This document shows positions 9,211-18,557 of a DNA stretch of 64,000 bases, piece after piece. Each line of letters begins with the position of its first letter. Position 1 is the first letter of the stretch. A program made the position numbers and the translations under genes. Location: contig NZ_QLMI01000001.1 in NCBI RefSeq assembly GCF_003259835.1, forward strand, positions 124,001-188,000. The letters run 5' to 3'. Below the pieces are notes generated by a model, which was not told where the DNA came from, made no database searches, and worked only from the letters and a program-made list of their open reading frames with translations. The stretch is from Flavobacterium aquaticum (GTDB lineage Bacteria > Bacteroidota > Bacteroidia > Flavobacteriales > Flavobacteriaceae).

Positions 9211-10389
9211 ATGCTTTCAAATTCTACTATTTCAGAAACAATGAATCTAAAAAAGGTTTGTGTTATTATTCCAACTTATAATAACCACAAAACTTTAAAA
9301 AGAGTTATAGATGGTGTATTACAATATACAACAAATGTCATTGTTGTGAATGATGGTTCTACTGATAGCACTTCTGAAATTATAAATTCATATGCTACTA
9401 TAGATTCTATTTCAATTCCCAAAAATCAAGGAAAAGGAAACGCACTCCGATTAGGATTTAAAAAAGCAATTGAAAACGGATTTCATTATGCCATTACAAT
9501 AGATTCAGACGGACAACATTTTCCTGATGATATTCCTGTTTTTTTAGAGGAATTAGAAAAAAGCGATAGTAATATTTTACTAATTGGTAGCCGAAATATG
9601 AATCAAGAAGGCGTACCAAAGAAAAGTAGTTTTGGGAATAAATTTTCTAACTTTTGGTTTTGGTTTGAAACCGGAATTCAATTAGAAGACACTCAATCAG
9701 GTTATCGATTGTATCCGTTATTACACATTCCAAAGAAATATTTTACCAAAAAATTTGAGTTTGAAATCGAAGTTATTGTTCGTTCTGCATGGAAAGGTGC
9801 TGTCGTGAAAAATATTCCTGTAAAAATTTTATACGATCCAACCGAACGCGTAACGCATTTTAGACCTTTTAAAGATTTTACAAGAATTAGTATTCTAAAC
9901 ACCGTTTTAGTGCTAATAACCCTTTTATATATTAAACCAAGAGATTTTTTTAGAAGTTTCCAAAAAAAAAAAATAAAGCAATTCATACAAGATGAAATTT
10001 TAGAAAGTAACGATTCTAATTTAGTAAAATCATTGTCAATTGCATTAGGAGTTTTCATTGGAATTGCACCCTTTTGGGGATTTCAAACTGTCTTAGTTAT
10101 CTTTTTTGCAGTTTTATTTCGATGGAATAAAATATTAGCGTTTACCTTTTCTAATATTAGTATTCCACCCATGATTCCTTTTATTATTTTCGCATCTTTA
10201 CAAATAGGTTCTTATTTTGTTGGAGGTGATGTGTTTTTTAACGAAAATCAAGAATTTTCTTTTGAAATGATTAAAAATCACACAACTCAATACCTTGTTG
10301 GAAGTTTTATTTTAGCTACAATTACAGCATTTGTTTTCGGATTTTCTAGTTATTTCTTACTTTCGCTGACGGGAAAATCAAAAAAATAA
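9211..10389 (+). CDS. family 2 glycosyltransferase fused to a DUF2062 membrane domain
   Basis: 392 residues if started at ATG 9211, or 382 from ATG 9241, which begins directly at the GT2 fold (VCVIIPTYNN). The N-terminal domain has VVNDGSTD and the nucleotide-sugar motif DSDGQHFPDD, the dolichyl-phosphate-mannose-synthase-like type. The C-terminal ~130 residues are a DUF2062 domain (SIALGVFIGIAPFWGFQT) with about three to four membrane helices. The two-domain architecture is common in flexirubin and aryl-polyene clusters. It may glycosylate a lipid or the pigment head group at the inner membrane; the acceptor is not known. Confidence 0.88.
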   Translation: MLSNSTISETMNLKKVCVIIPTYNNHKTLKRVIDGVLQYTTNVIVVNDGSTDSTSEIINSYATIDSISIPKNQGKGNALRLGFKKAIENGFHYAITIDSDGQHFPDDIPVFLEELEKSDSNILLIGSRNMNQEGVPKKSSFGNKFSNFWFWFETGIQLEDTQSGYRLYPLLHIPKKYFTKKFEFEIEVIVRSAWKGAVVKNIPVKILYDPTERVTHFRPFKDFTRISILNTVLVLITLLYIKPRDFFRSFQKKKIKQFIQDEILESNDSNLVKSLSIALGVFIGIAPFWGFQTVLVIFFAVLFRWNKILAFTFSNISIPPMIPFIIFASLQIGSYFVGGDVFFNENQEFSFEMIKNHTTQYLVGSFILATITAFVFGFSSYFLLSLTGKSKK

Positions 10390-10396
10390 AATTAAA

Positions 10397-13300
10397 ATGC
10401 ACAAGTTTTTTATTAGGGTTCATTATTTTGTTCAGAATAATAGATTGCTCTCATTAGCAACGGCATTTTTGTTTTTAATAGTGTTTGGTTTTTTTGCTTC
10501 AAAAATTAGATTTGAAGAAGATATTACCCGAATTATTCCAAAAAACGAAAACGCAGATGTTGCCGCAAAAGTTTTAAAACAATTAAATTTTTCGGATAAA
10601 ATTACTGTCATTATTGAAAAAGATAAAAATGGCTCAATTGATGATTTAACGCAAACCGCTACTGATTTTATTGATAGTTTACACACGTGCGAACCTTACA
10701 TAAAAAATATTCAAGGAAAGGTTGACGATGAGAATATTCAACAAACTTTTGATTTTGTTTACCAAAACTTGCCTTACTTTTTAGATGAAAACGACTATGC
10801 AACTTTAGATAAAAAGTTAACCAACGATAGCATTTCGAAACAAGTTGAAAGCAATTATAGAACTTTAATTTCTCCAACCGGAATAATTGCAAAAGATTTC
10901 ATCGTGAACGATCCTTTAGGAATTTCGTTCATCGCACTAAAAAAGCTTCAGCAATTAAGCATTGGCGATGATTTTATTTTAAAAGATGGATTCATAATCA
11001 CAAAAGACGAATCCACACTTTTACTATTTATCAATCCAAAATTAAGCGGAAGCGAAACAGAAAAAAACACGCTATTTGTTGATGAATTAAACCAAATAAA
11101 ATCAAAATTCAATGAAGTAAATAGAGGTAAAGTTACTTTAGACTATTTTGGTTCTTCATTCATTGCAGTTGCAAATGCTAAGCAAATTAAAACCGATATT
11201 TTGACTACCATTTTAGTTTCATTAGGAACTTTAATGCTTATTCTAATTGTCTTTTATCGAAAATTACTTATTCCGGTTATTATTTTTATTCCAACCATTT
11301 TTGGAGTAGTTACGGCAATTGCTTGCTTGTATTTTATTAGAGGAACTATTTCTGCAATTTCGTTAAGTGTTGGAGCCGTTTTGTTAGGAGTTACAATCGA
11401 TTATTCGCTTCACATTCTCACGCATTATAAGAATAATAACGATTTAAAAACCGTTTATAAAGATATTACAATGCCATTAGTAATGAGTAGTACAACTACA
11501 GCTGTGGCATTTTTATGTTTACTTTTTGTAAATTCAGAAGCATTAAAAGATTTAGGAATTTTTGCAGCAATTAGCGTTGTTGTATCTGCTTTTTTCTCTC
11601 TTTTACTAATTCCACATTTGTATAAACCTAAAAACAATACAATTCCAAAGGAAAATGTACTCGATAAATTAGCGGCTTTTTCTTTTGAAAACAATAAGAT
11701 TTTAATTGGTATAACAACTGTTGTTATTATCATTTCGTTTTTTACGTTTGGAAAAGTTTCTTTCAACAACAATTTATCAGAATTAAATTTTATTCCAGAT
11801 GAAATTAAGAAAACAGAAGAAAAGCTTGAAAAACGAACCAATCTAACTTCAAAATCTATTTATTTAGCTGCTTATGGAAATTCTATTGAAGAAGCCATTC
11901 AAAATAACAGCAAACTTTTTGATAAACTTACACTTGAAAAATCAGAGAACAAGATAATCAACTTTAGTTCTATTGGCGGAATTGTTTTATCTAAAGAAGC
12001 TCAAACTGAAAAACTACAATTGTGGAATAGTTTCTGGACAGAAAATAAAAAACAATTTGTTCAAAATGCACTTGTTTCTAACGGAAATGAGATTGGTTTT
12101 AAGCCAACTATGCATCAAAGTTTTTACGATTTGTTAAATCAAAAATTTGAATTATTAAGTTTTGAAGATTACAAACAATTAAATGCACTTTTTTTAGATG
12201 AATTCGTTGCTTCTAAAAACGGATTTTATACGATAACTTCAGTTGCAAAAGTTTCTGACAAGCAACGCGATAAATTTGTGAATTCAATTGATAGTAAATC
12301 CAATGTTTTAGCAATTGACAGGCAACAAATGAATGAAACGTTTTTAGGTAAACTTCGAGACGATTTTAATTCATTGGTAAACTATTCTTTTATTGCCGTT
12401 GTTTTGATTCTTTTTGTATTTTTTAGAAGAGCAGAATTAGTTATAGTAAGTACAATTCCAATTGTATTAACAGGTGTTGTAACAGCAGGTGTAATGTGGT
12501 TTTTTGACATTCAGCTGAACATTTTCAGTACAATCGTTTGTACGCTAATTTTTGGTCATGGTGTCGATTTTAGTATTTTCATGACTAGCGCTTTACAAAA
12601 AGAATATACAACAGGTAAAAACGAAATGCCAACGTATAGAACTTCTATCATTTTAGCAGCTTTAACTACCATTTTGGCTATTGGAGCTTTGGTTTTTGCA
12701 AAACATCCTGCTTTAAAATCAATTTCATCAGTTTCGTTAATTGGTGTTTTTGCTGCGTTGTTAATTACGTTTATTTTCTATCCAATATTATTCCGTATTT
12801 GCTTTTTTAATCGGGTAAAAAAAGGGAAATCACCTATATCGTTGCGATTGTTAGTACATTCAACTTTATCGTTTTTATATTACGGTTTAGGTGGATTGTT
12901 TTTTTCGTTAATTGGGAAAATTATTCTTTTCTTAATTCCTGTTAACAAAGAAAAGAAAATGATGTGGTTTAGAATAATTATATCCAATTTCATGAAATCG
13001 GTTTTATATTCTAATCCTTTTGTGAAGAAAAAAATTGTGAATAATTATAATGAAGATTTTAGCAAACCAGCAGTTATCATTTCAAATCATACTTCGTTTT
13101 TAGATATTTTAGCAGTTGGAATGATAACACCAAAAATGATTTATTTAGTGAATGATTGGGTTTATAATTCGCCAATATTTGGAAGAGTTGTAAAATTAGC
13201 GGGTTATTATCCAGCATCGCAAGGAATTGAAGGAAGTGTGGAACATTTGCGAGATAAAATCGAAAAAGGCTATTCGTTAATGATTTTTCCTGAAGGAACA

Positions 13301-14062
13301 CGTTCGAGTACGAATGAAATTGGACGTTTTTATAAAGGAGCGTTCTATTTAGCCGAACATTTTAATATTGATGTTTTACCTGTTTACATTCACGGAAATT
13401 CAGAAACTTTACCAAAAGGTGATCATATTATTTACGACGAAAGCATAACCGTTGTAATTGATAAAAGAATAAAAGCAGATGATACATCTTTCGGTGAAAA
13501 TTATTCGCAACGAACAAAAGCTATCAATAAATATTTTAGAACCGAATTCAATAAATTACGTTCAGAATTTGAAGACGAAAACTATTTTGAAAATAAATTG
13601 TTTCTAAGTTTCTTATATAAAGAAAGAGAAATTATTTCGGAAGTAAAATCAGATTTTTCAGCGAATAAGAGCAATTATTATAAGCTAAATTCGTATATTA
13701 ATCCAGAAGCAAAAGTAGTTCATATAGCTTCAGATTATGGTCAAATGGATTTTCTTTTAAGTATGCAAGAACCTAAAAGAAAAGTAAAATCTTTTATTTT
13801 AGACATAGAAAAAAGAGAAATTGCAAGTTCAAATTATTTGGTAAAAAAATACAACATCAACTATGTTGATAATATGGATACAAGTATTAATGATACGTTA
13901 TTAATTTCTAATCCAGATTTTAATTTTGAAAACATTCTGAATAGCGTAAATAATTTTCAAACCGTAATTTTGTTCAATTGTTCTATATTATTGCATAAAT
14001 TTGAACAAACTGGTTTTAAAATTAGTTCAAACGATGATAAAATTATTGTTTTAAAAAAATAA
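10397..14062 (+). CDS. trifunctional MMPL-type exporter / lysophospholipid acyltransferase / methyltransferase-like fusion
   Basis: 1221 residues. Residues 1 to about 830 form an MMPL/RND transporter: an N-terminal helix, a large periplasmic loop, a first bundle near 270-410 and a second near 660-800. Residues about 850-1090 are a PlsC-type acyltransferase with the catalytic pair His898/Asp903 in NHTSFLD and the FPEGTRS motif at 964-970. The last ~115 residues look like a reduced class I methyltransferase fold (VVHIASDYGQMDFLL) whose glycine-rich SAM motif is not canonical. Fusing a hydrophobic-molecule exporter to an acyltransferase suggests esterification of the polyene with a lipid coupled to transport; this is inference. 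It lies seven bases after the glycosyltransferase gene. Confidence 0.88.
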   Translation: MHKFFIRVHYFVQNNRLLSLATAFLFLIVFGFFASKIRFEEDITRIIPKNENADVAAKVLKQLNFSDKITVIIEKDKNGSIDDLTQTATDFIDSLHTCEPYIKNIQGKVDDENIQQTFDFVYQNLPYFLDENDYATLDKKLTNDSISKQVESNYRTLISPTGIIAKDFIVNDPLGISFIALKKLQQLSIGDDFILKDGFIITKDESTLLLFINPKLSGSETEKNTLFVDELNQIKSKFNEVNRGKVTLDYFGSSFIAVANAKQIKTDILTTILVSLGTLMLILIVFYRKLLIPVIIFIPTIFGVVTAIACLYFIRGTISAISLSVGAVLLGVTIDYSLHILTHYKNNNDLKTVYKDITMPLVMSSTTTAVAFLCLLFVNSEALKDLGIFAAISVVVSAFFSLLLIPHLYKPKNNTIPKENVLDKLAAFSFENNKILIGITTVVIIISFFTFGKVSFNNNLSELNFIPDEIKKTEEKLEKRTNLTSKSIYLAAYGNSIEEAIQNNSKLFDKLTLEKSENKIINFSSIGGIVLSKEAQTEKLQLWNSFWTENKKQFVQNALVSNGNEIGFKPTMHQSFYDLLNQKFELLSFEDYKQLNALFLDEFVASKNGFYTITSVAKVSDKQRDKFVNSIDSKSNVLAIDRQQMNETFLGKLRDDFNSLVNYSFIAVVLILFVFFRRAELVIVSTIPIVLTGVVTAGVMWFFDIQLNIFSTIVCTLIFGHGVDFSIFMTSALQKEYTTGKNEMPTYRTSIILAALTTILAIGALVFAKHPALKSISSVSLIGVFAALLITFIFYPILFRICFFNRVKKGKSPISLRLLVHSTLSFLYYGLGGLFFSLIGKIILFLIPVNKEKKMMWFRIIISNFMKSVLYSNPFVKKKIVNNYNEDFSKPAVIISNHTSFLDILAVGMITPKMIYLVNDWVYNSPIFGRVVKLAGYYPASQGIEGSVEHLRDKIEKGYSLMIFPEGTRSSTNEIGRFYKGAFYLAEHFNIDVLPVYIHGNSETLPKGDHIIYDESITVVIDKRIKADDTSFGENYSQRTKAINKYFRTEFNKLRSEFEDENYFENKLFLSFLYKEREIISEVKSDFSANKSNYYKLNSYINPEAKVVHIASDYGQMDFLLSMQEPKRKVKSFILDIEKREIASSNYLVKKYNINYVDNMDTSINDTLLISNPDFNFENILNSVNNFQTVILFNCSILLHKFEQTGFKISSNDDKIIVLKK

Positions 14063-14067
14063 GATAA

Positions 14068-15585
14068 GTGAAAGATAAATACGACATAGTAATTGTAGGA
14101 AGTGGTTTAGGCGGATTAGTTTCATCTATTATCTTAGCAAAAGAAGGATACAAAGTTTGTGTCTTAGAAAAGAACAATCAGTTTGGTGGAAATTTGCAAA
14201 CTTTTGTGCGCGATAAAACCATTTTTGATACCGGAATTCATTACATCGGAGGTTTATCCGAAGGTCAAAATTTGTACAAATACTTCAAGTACTTAGGTAT
14301 AATGGATGAACTACGATTGCACAAAATGGATGAAGATGCATTTGATGTTATTTCTTTTGAAGATTCAAATGAAGAATATCCGCATGCGCAAGGTTATGAA
14401 AATTTTGTAAATCAATTGCTTAAAAGTTTTCCTGATGAAAAAGAAGCTTTAGAAAAATATTGCAAATTAGTAGTAGACGTTTGTGATACTTTTCCACTTT
14501 ATAATTTAAATGCTGATGGTAAATATCAAAGCGAAATATTAACGTTAAATGCCAAAGATTCCATTGCTGAAATTACTCAAAACGAAAAATTACAAGCAGT
14601 TTTAGCCGGAACCAACTTTTTATATGCAGGAATTCCTGATAAATCGCCTTTTTACGTTCATGCGTTATCTGTAAATTCATACATACAAAGTTCGTGGCGT
14701 TGTGTTAATGGTGGTAGTCAAATTACCAAACAATTAATCAAGCAACTTAAAAAGTATGGTGGCGAAATCTACAAATACAAAGATGTTGCTAAGTTTGAAG
14801 TTGAAGATAATAAAGTAGTATCAGTAGTAACAAAAGCAAATGAAGTAATAAAAGCAGATTTATTTATCTCTAATATAGATCCAAAAGCTACTTTGAAAAT
14901 GGTTGGGTTGTCTCATTTTAGAAAATCATACTATGAGCGAATTGATAAGTTAGAAAGCGTAATTTCGGCCTTTAGTTTATATATTGTTTTTAAACCTAAT
15001 ACATTCAAATATTTGAATTATAATTACTATCATTTTAAAAATTCGAATGATGTTTGGACAGCATACGAATATGATGAAAATTCTTGGCCAAAAGCGTATA
15101 TGGCTTCTATGAATTACTCAGGAAAAAATGTTGAATGGGCAGAAGGAATGACTTTTATTACTTACATGAAATATGAAGATGTAAAAGAATGGGAAGAAAC
15201 CTTTAACACAACTGCAGAAAAAAGCGATAGAGGAATAAGCTACGAAGAATTTAAAACACAAAAAACTGAAAAATTTCTAAACGAAATTGAAATAAAGTTT
15301 CCAAATATTAGAAGTTGCATTCAATCCATTCATACTTCAACTCCGTTATCTTACAGAGATTACATTGGTGGAAATAGCGGAAATATGTACGGATACGTTA
15401 AAGATTGTAATAATCCGATGTTAACGTTTATTGCACCTAAAACCAAATTAGACAATTTATATCTAACAGGGCAAAGTATTAATATGCATGGTGTTTTGGG
15501 TGTTACTATTGGAGCTGTTTTAACGTGTTCGGAAATTGTTGGGAAAGAATATTTGGTAGATAAAATAAATCAAGAAACGAAGTAA
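14068..15585 (+). CDS. CrtI/phytoene-desaturase-like FAD-dependent oxidoreductase
   Basis: 505 residues starting at GTG 14068. The N-terminus is a Rossmann FAD-binding motif (VIVGSGLGGLVSS, then VLEKNNQFGGN), and the C-terminus has the second FAD contact seen in CrtI and FAD-retinol saturase relatives (LYLTGQSINMHGVLGV). Such enzymes oxidise, saturate or isomerise conjugated chains. In a flexirubin-type cluster it may act on the polyene or on the alkylresorcinol side. It lies five bases after the exporter fusion gene and five before the C45 gene, within the operon. Substrate and direction of reaction cannot be told from the sequence. Confidence 0.87.
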   Translation: MKDKYDIVIVGSGLGGLVSSIILAKEGYKVCVLEKNNQFGGNLQTFVRDKTIFDTGIHYIGGLSEGQNLYKYFKYLGIMDELRLHKMDEDAFDVISFEDSNEEYPHAQGYENFVNQLLKSFPDEKEALEKYCKLVVDVCDTFPLYNLNADGKYQSEILTLNAKDSIAEITQNEKLQAVLAGTNFLYAGIPDKSPFYVHALSVNSYIQSSWRCVNGGSQITKQLIKQLKKYGGEIYKYKDVAKFEVEDNKVVSVVTKANEVIKADLFISNIDPKATLKMVGLSHFRKSYYERIDKLESVISAFSLYIVFKPNTFKYLNYNYYHFKNSNDVWTAYEYDENSWPKAYMASMNYSGKNVEWAEGMTFITYMKYEDVKEWEETFNTTAEKSDRGISYEEFKTQKTEKFLNEIEIKFPNIRSCIQSIHTSTPLSYRDYIGGNSGNMYGYVKDCNNPMLTFIAPKTKLDNLYLTGQSINMHGVLGVTIGAVLTCSEIVGKEYLVDKINQETK

Positions 15586-15590
15586 GCATT

Positions 15591-17264
15591 ATGAAGAGTA
15601 GAATTGCTTTTCTTTTTTATTCAGCGGTTGTTTTTTTATTGATGGTTTCTTGCGGAATTTCAAAATCTTTAAAACATCAACCAATTACTGCTGGATATGA
15701 CCAAACAATTCCGGTTGTAGATAAAAAAGCAGCTACATTATTTGTGTCTGGAAACAATTCGTTACTTAAAAATAAACACCAACTTTGGGAACTATATGTA
15801 GAAGGCGATCCATTGCAAGTTGGATTAATTTCAGGAGCATTAACTGATTCTTTATTAAAAAAGCAAGAAACTATTTTCTTCTCAAAAATCAAAGATTTAG
15901 TTCCATCAGAATCTAAACAAAAGTTTCTGCGTTTCTTTTTAAAATGGTACAATCGAAAGTTATATCTAAATATTCCTGAAGAATACAAAACAGAAATTTA
16001 CGGTTATTCAAGATATTCTTCAAAAGATTTTGATGCCATTGCGCCCGCATATTTGCGCAGTTTGTATTTGCACGGCGCACACGATATTGGTCACGCTTTG
16101 CAAGATTTAGCATTAGTAGGCTGTTCTTCTTTTGCCGCTTGGGATTCAAAATCCGAAGACGGAAATTTAATTTTAGGAAGAAATTTCGATTTCTATGCCG
16201 GAGATGATTTTGCCAAAGACAAAGTAATTGCTTTTATAAAACCCACTCAAGGAAATCCGTTTATGATATACACTTGGGCAGGAATGACAGGAGCAGTTTC
16301 GGGAATGAATACAAAAGGATTAACGATTACGATAAATGCAGGAAAATCAAAAATTCCTTTAATTGCCAAAACACCTATTTCGGTTTTAGCACGCGAAATT
16401 TTACAATACGCAACTAATATTGAAGAGGCCATTGCCATTGCTAAAAAGCGAAAAGTTTTTGTTTCTGAATCAATAATGGTCGGAAGCGCGGCTGATAACA
16501 AAGCAATTCTTATTGAAGTTTCGCCTAATAATTTTGGAGTTTTTGATGTTCCAAATAGCAATCAAATTATTTGTTCTAATCATTTTCAAAGTGAAGAATT
16601 AAAAAACGATAAACGAAATAAAGACCAAATTAGAGACAGTCATTCAAAATATCGATTTGATAAAATGACGGAATTATTTGATAATAATCCGAAAATTAAT
16701 CCAACAATTGCTGCAGAAATTTTAAGAAATACCAAAGGCTTAAACGATAAAGAAATTGGATACGGAAATGAAAAAGCGCTCAATCAGTTATTAGCGCATC
16801 ATGGAATTATCTTTAAACCAAAGGAATTATTGGTTTGGGTATCGGCTAATCCATATCAATTAGGCGAATTTGTTTGTTACGATTTAAATCAAATTTTCAA
16901 TGAAACTAGAGATGAAAATAGCTTTGAATCGTTTGAACGCGCTGATTTATCAATAGCAAAAGACCCATTTTTAGAAACAGAAGCATACAAAAAATACGAA
17001 CAATTTAGAATTGAAGATGCCAAAATGGATTCAGCTTTAAATGAAAAGAAATTCATTGATGCAAATCAAATTAAGGAATATCAGTCTTTAAATCCGTATT
17101 TTTGGGTAGTTTATTACAAAGCAGGTTTATACTTTTACAACAATAAAGATTTCGGTCAAGCTAAAACTCAATTTGAAAAGGCTTTACAATGCGAAATTAC
17201 GACCTTAACAAGTAAAGTTCAGGTTGAAAAATATTTAAAAAAATCAATAAAGAAACTGAAATGA
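15591..17264 (+). CDS. C45-type Ntn-hydrolase lipoprotein, acyl-CoA:6-aminopenicillanate acyltransferase-like
   Basis: 557 residues with a lipoprotein signal and lipobox MVSC (Cys21). The central domain has GCSSFAAWD followed by LILGRNFDFY, the hallmark of C45/choloylglycine-type Ntn hydrolases; Cys178 would become the N-terminal nucleophile after self-cleavage. A TPR-like region with YYKAGLYFYNNKDFGQAKTQFEKAL closes the protein. The C45 class makes or breaks amide and ester bonds, so this could be the acyltransferase that joins pigment parts on the periplasmic side, or a hydrolase. Its stop overlaps the next gene (ATGA). Confidence 0.85.
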   Translation: MKSRIAFLFYSAVVFLLMVSCGISKSLKHQPITAGYDQTIPVVDKKAATLFVSGNNSLLKNKHQLWELYVEGDPLQVGLISGALTDSLLKKQETIFFSKIKDLVPSESKQKFLRFFLKWYNRKLYLNIPEEYKTEIYGYSRYSSKDFDAIAPAYLRSLYLHGAHDIGHALQDLALVGCSSFAAWDSKSEDGNLILGRNFDFYAGDDFAKDKVIAFIKPTQGNPFMIYTWAGMTGAVSGMNTKGLTITINAGKSKIPLIAKTPISVLAREILQYATNIEEAIAIAKKRKVFVSESIMVGSAADNKAILIEVSPNNFGVFDVPNSNQIICSNHFQSEELKNDKRNKDQIRDSHSKYRFDKMTELFDNNPKINPTIAAEILRNTKGLNDKEIGYGNEKALNQLLAHHGIIFKPKELLVWVSANPYQLGEFVCYDLNQIFNETRDENSFESFERADLSIAKDPFLETEAYKKYEQFRIEDAKMDSALNEKKFIDANQIKEYQSLNPYFWVVYYKAGLYFYNNKDFGQAKTQFEKALQCEITTLTSKVQVEKYLKKSIKKLK

Positions 17265-18550
17265 TACCACATATTGAAAAACAAACAACAGCTGAAATTA
17301 AAGCATTTCAAGAATTGAAATTGCAGGAAGTTTTGCAATATGTAAGTGCAAATTCGGTTTATTATCAAAATTTATTTCAAGAGCATAACATTGATATTTC
17401 TAAAATAAATACGTTAGAAGATTTACAACAAATTCCAACAACAACTAAGGAAGATTTACAACGAAATAATGATGATTTTTTGTGTGTTCCAACACATAAA
17501 ATTATTGATTTTGCAACAACTTCTGGGACTTTAGGTGATCCTGTAACTTTTGGATTAACCGATAACGATTTAGATAGATTAGCTTACAATGAAGCCATTT
17601 CGTTTGATTGTGCTGGAATAAAAGAAGGCGACATTGTGCAACTCATGACCACAATGGACAGAAGGTTTATGGCTGGTTTAGCTTACTTTCTTGGTCTTAG
17701 AAAAATGAAAGTTGGCGTAATTAGAGTAGGAGCAGGCATACCAGAATTACAATGGGATTCTATTTTGAAATACAAGCCAACGTATTTAATTACAGTTCCA
17801 TCATTTCTTTTAAAACTTATTGAATACGCAGATTCTCATGGAATCGATTATAATGATTTAGGAATTAAAGGTGCAATTTGTATTGGAGAATCGTTGCGTA
17901 ATCAAGATTTTTCAAATTCTATTCTAGCAGATAAAATTACCAGTAAATGGAATATTAAATTATTCTCAACTTACGCATCTACCGAAATGAGCACCGCTTT
18001 TACTGAATGCGAACATGGAGTAGGAGGTCATCATCATCCAGAATTGATTATTGTTGAAGTTTTAGATGACGAAAACAAGCCTGTTAAAGAAGGAGAAAGT
18101 GGCGAACTCACAATTACTACCATTGGCGTTGAAGCAATGCCTTTAATTCGCTTTAAAACAGGTGATATCGTTAAGTTGCATACAAACTCTTGTGCGTGTG
18201 GTAGAAATACACTTCGTGTAGGACCAGTTGTAGGAAGAAAACAGCAAATGATAAAATACAAAGGCACTACTTTGTATCCGCCAGCAATGAATGATGTATT
18301 GAATGATTTTGGAGCTATTGATAATTACTTAATCCAAATTTATACCAATGATTTAGGTACGGATGAAATTGTAATTAAAATAGCAGTTAATTCGCCTACA
18401 GAAGAATTTTTAACTGAAGTTAAAGATCATTTTAGAGCTAAACTACGTGTTACGCCAAAAATTGAATTTGTTTCCAAAGAAATTTTAAATCCAATTGTCT
18501 TTAATCCGATGAACAGAAAACCAACACGTTTTGTAGATTTAAGGAAATAA
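17261..18550 (+). CDS. adenylate-forming ligase, phenylacetate-CoA ligase-like
   Basis: 429 residues. It has the P-loop-like TSGTLGDPVTFG near residues 86-97, the YASTEMS adenine-binding segment and the RFKTGDIVKLH motif, matching PaaK-like AMP-dependent ligases, which are shorter than acyl-CoA synthetases. In aryl polyene and flexirubin pathways an adenylation enzyme activates the aryl acid (4-hydroxycinnamate type) for loading on the ACP or CoA; that is the most likely job here. It shares ATGA with the C45 gene and is the last plus-strand gene of the operon, converging on the phosphopantetheinyl transferase seven bases away. Confidence 0.87.
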   Translation: MIPHIEKQTTAEIKAFQELKLQEVLQYVSANSVYYQNLFQEHNIDISKINTLEDLQQIPTTTKEDLQRNNDDFLCVPTHKIIDFATTSGTLGDPVTFGLTDNDLDRLAYNEAISFDCAGIKEGDIVQLMTTMDRRFMAGLAYFLGLRKMKVGVIRVGAGIPELQWDSILKYKPTYLITVPSFLLKLIEYADSHGIDYNDLGIKGAICIGESLRNQDFSNSILADKITSKWNIKLFSTYASTEMSTAFTECEHGVGGHHHPELIIVEVLDDENKPVKEGESGELTITTIGVEAMPLIRFKTGDIVKLHTNSCACGRNTLRVGPVVGRKQQMIKYKGTTLYPPAMNDVLNDFGAIDNYLIQIYTNDLGTDEIVIKIAVNSPTEEFLTEVKDHFRAKLRVTPKIEFVSKEILNPIVFNPMNRKPTRFVDLRK

Positions 18551-18557
18551 CTTTTTT

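Noticed and set aside
9702-10058. 118-residue minus-strand frame under the glycosyltransferase gene
   Set aside because: Shadow of a strongly supported gene; no start context or family features.
11455-11841. 128-residue minus-strand frame inside the MMPL fusion gene
   Set aside because: Antisense to a conserved transporter domain and without any motif of its own.
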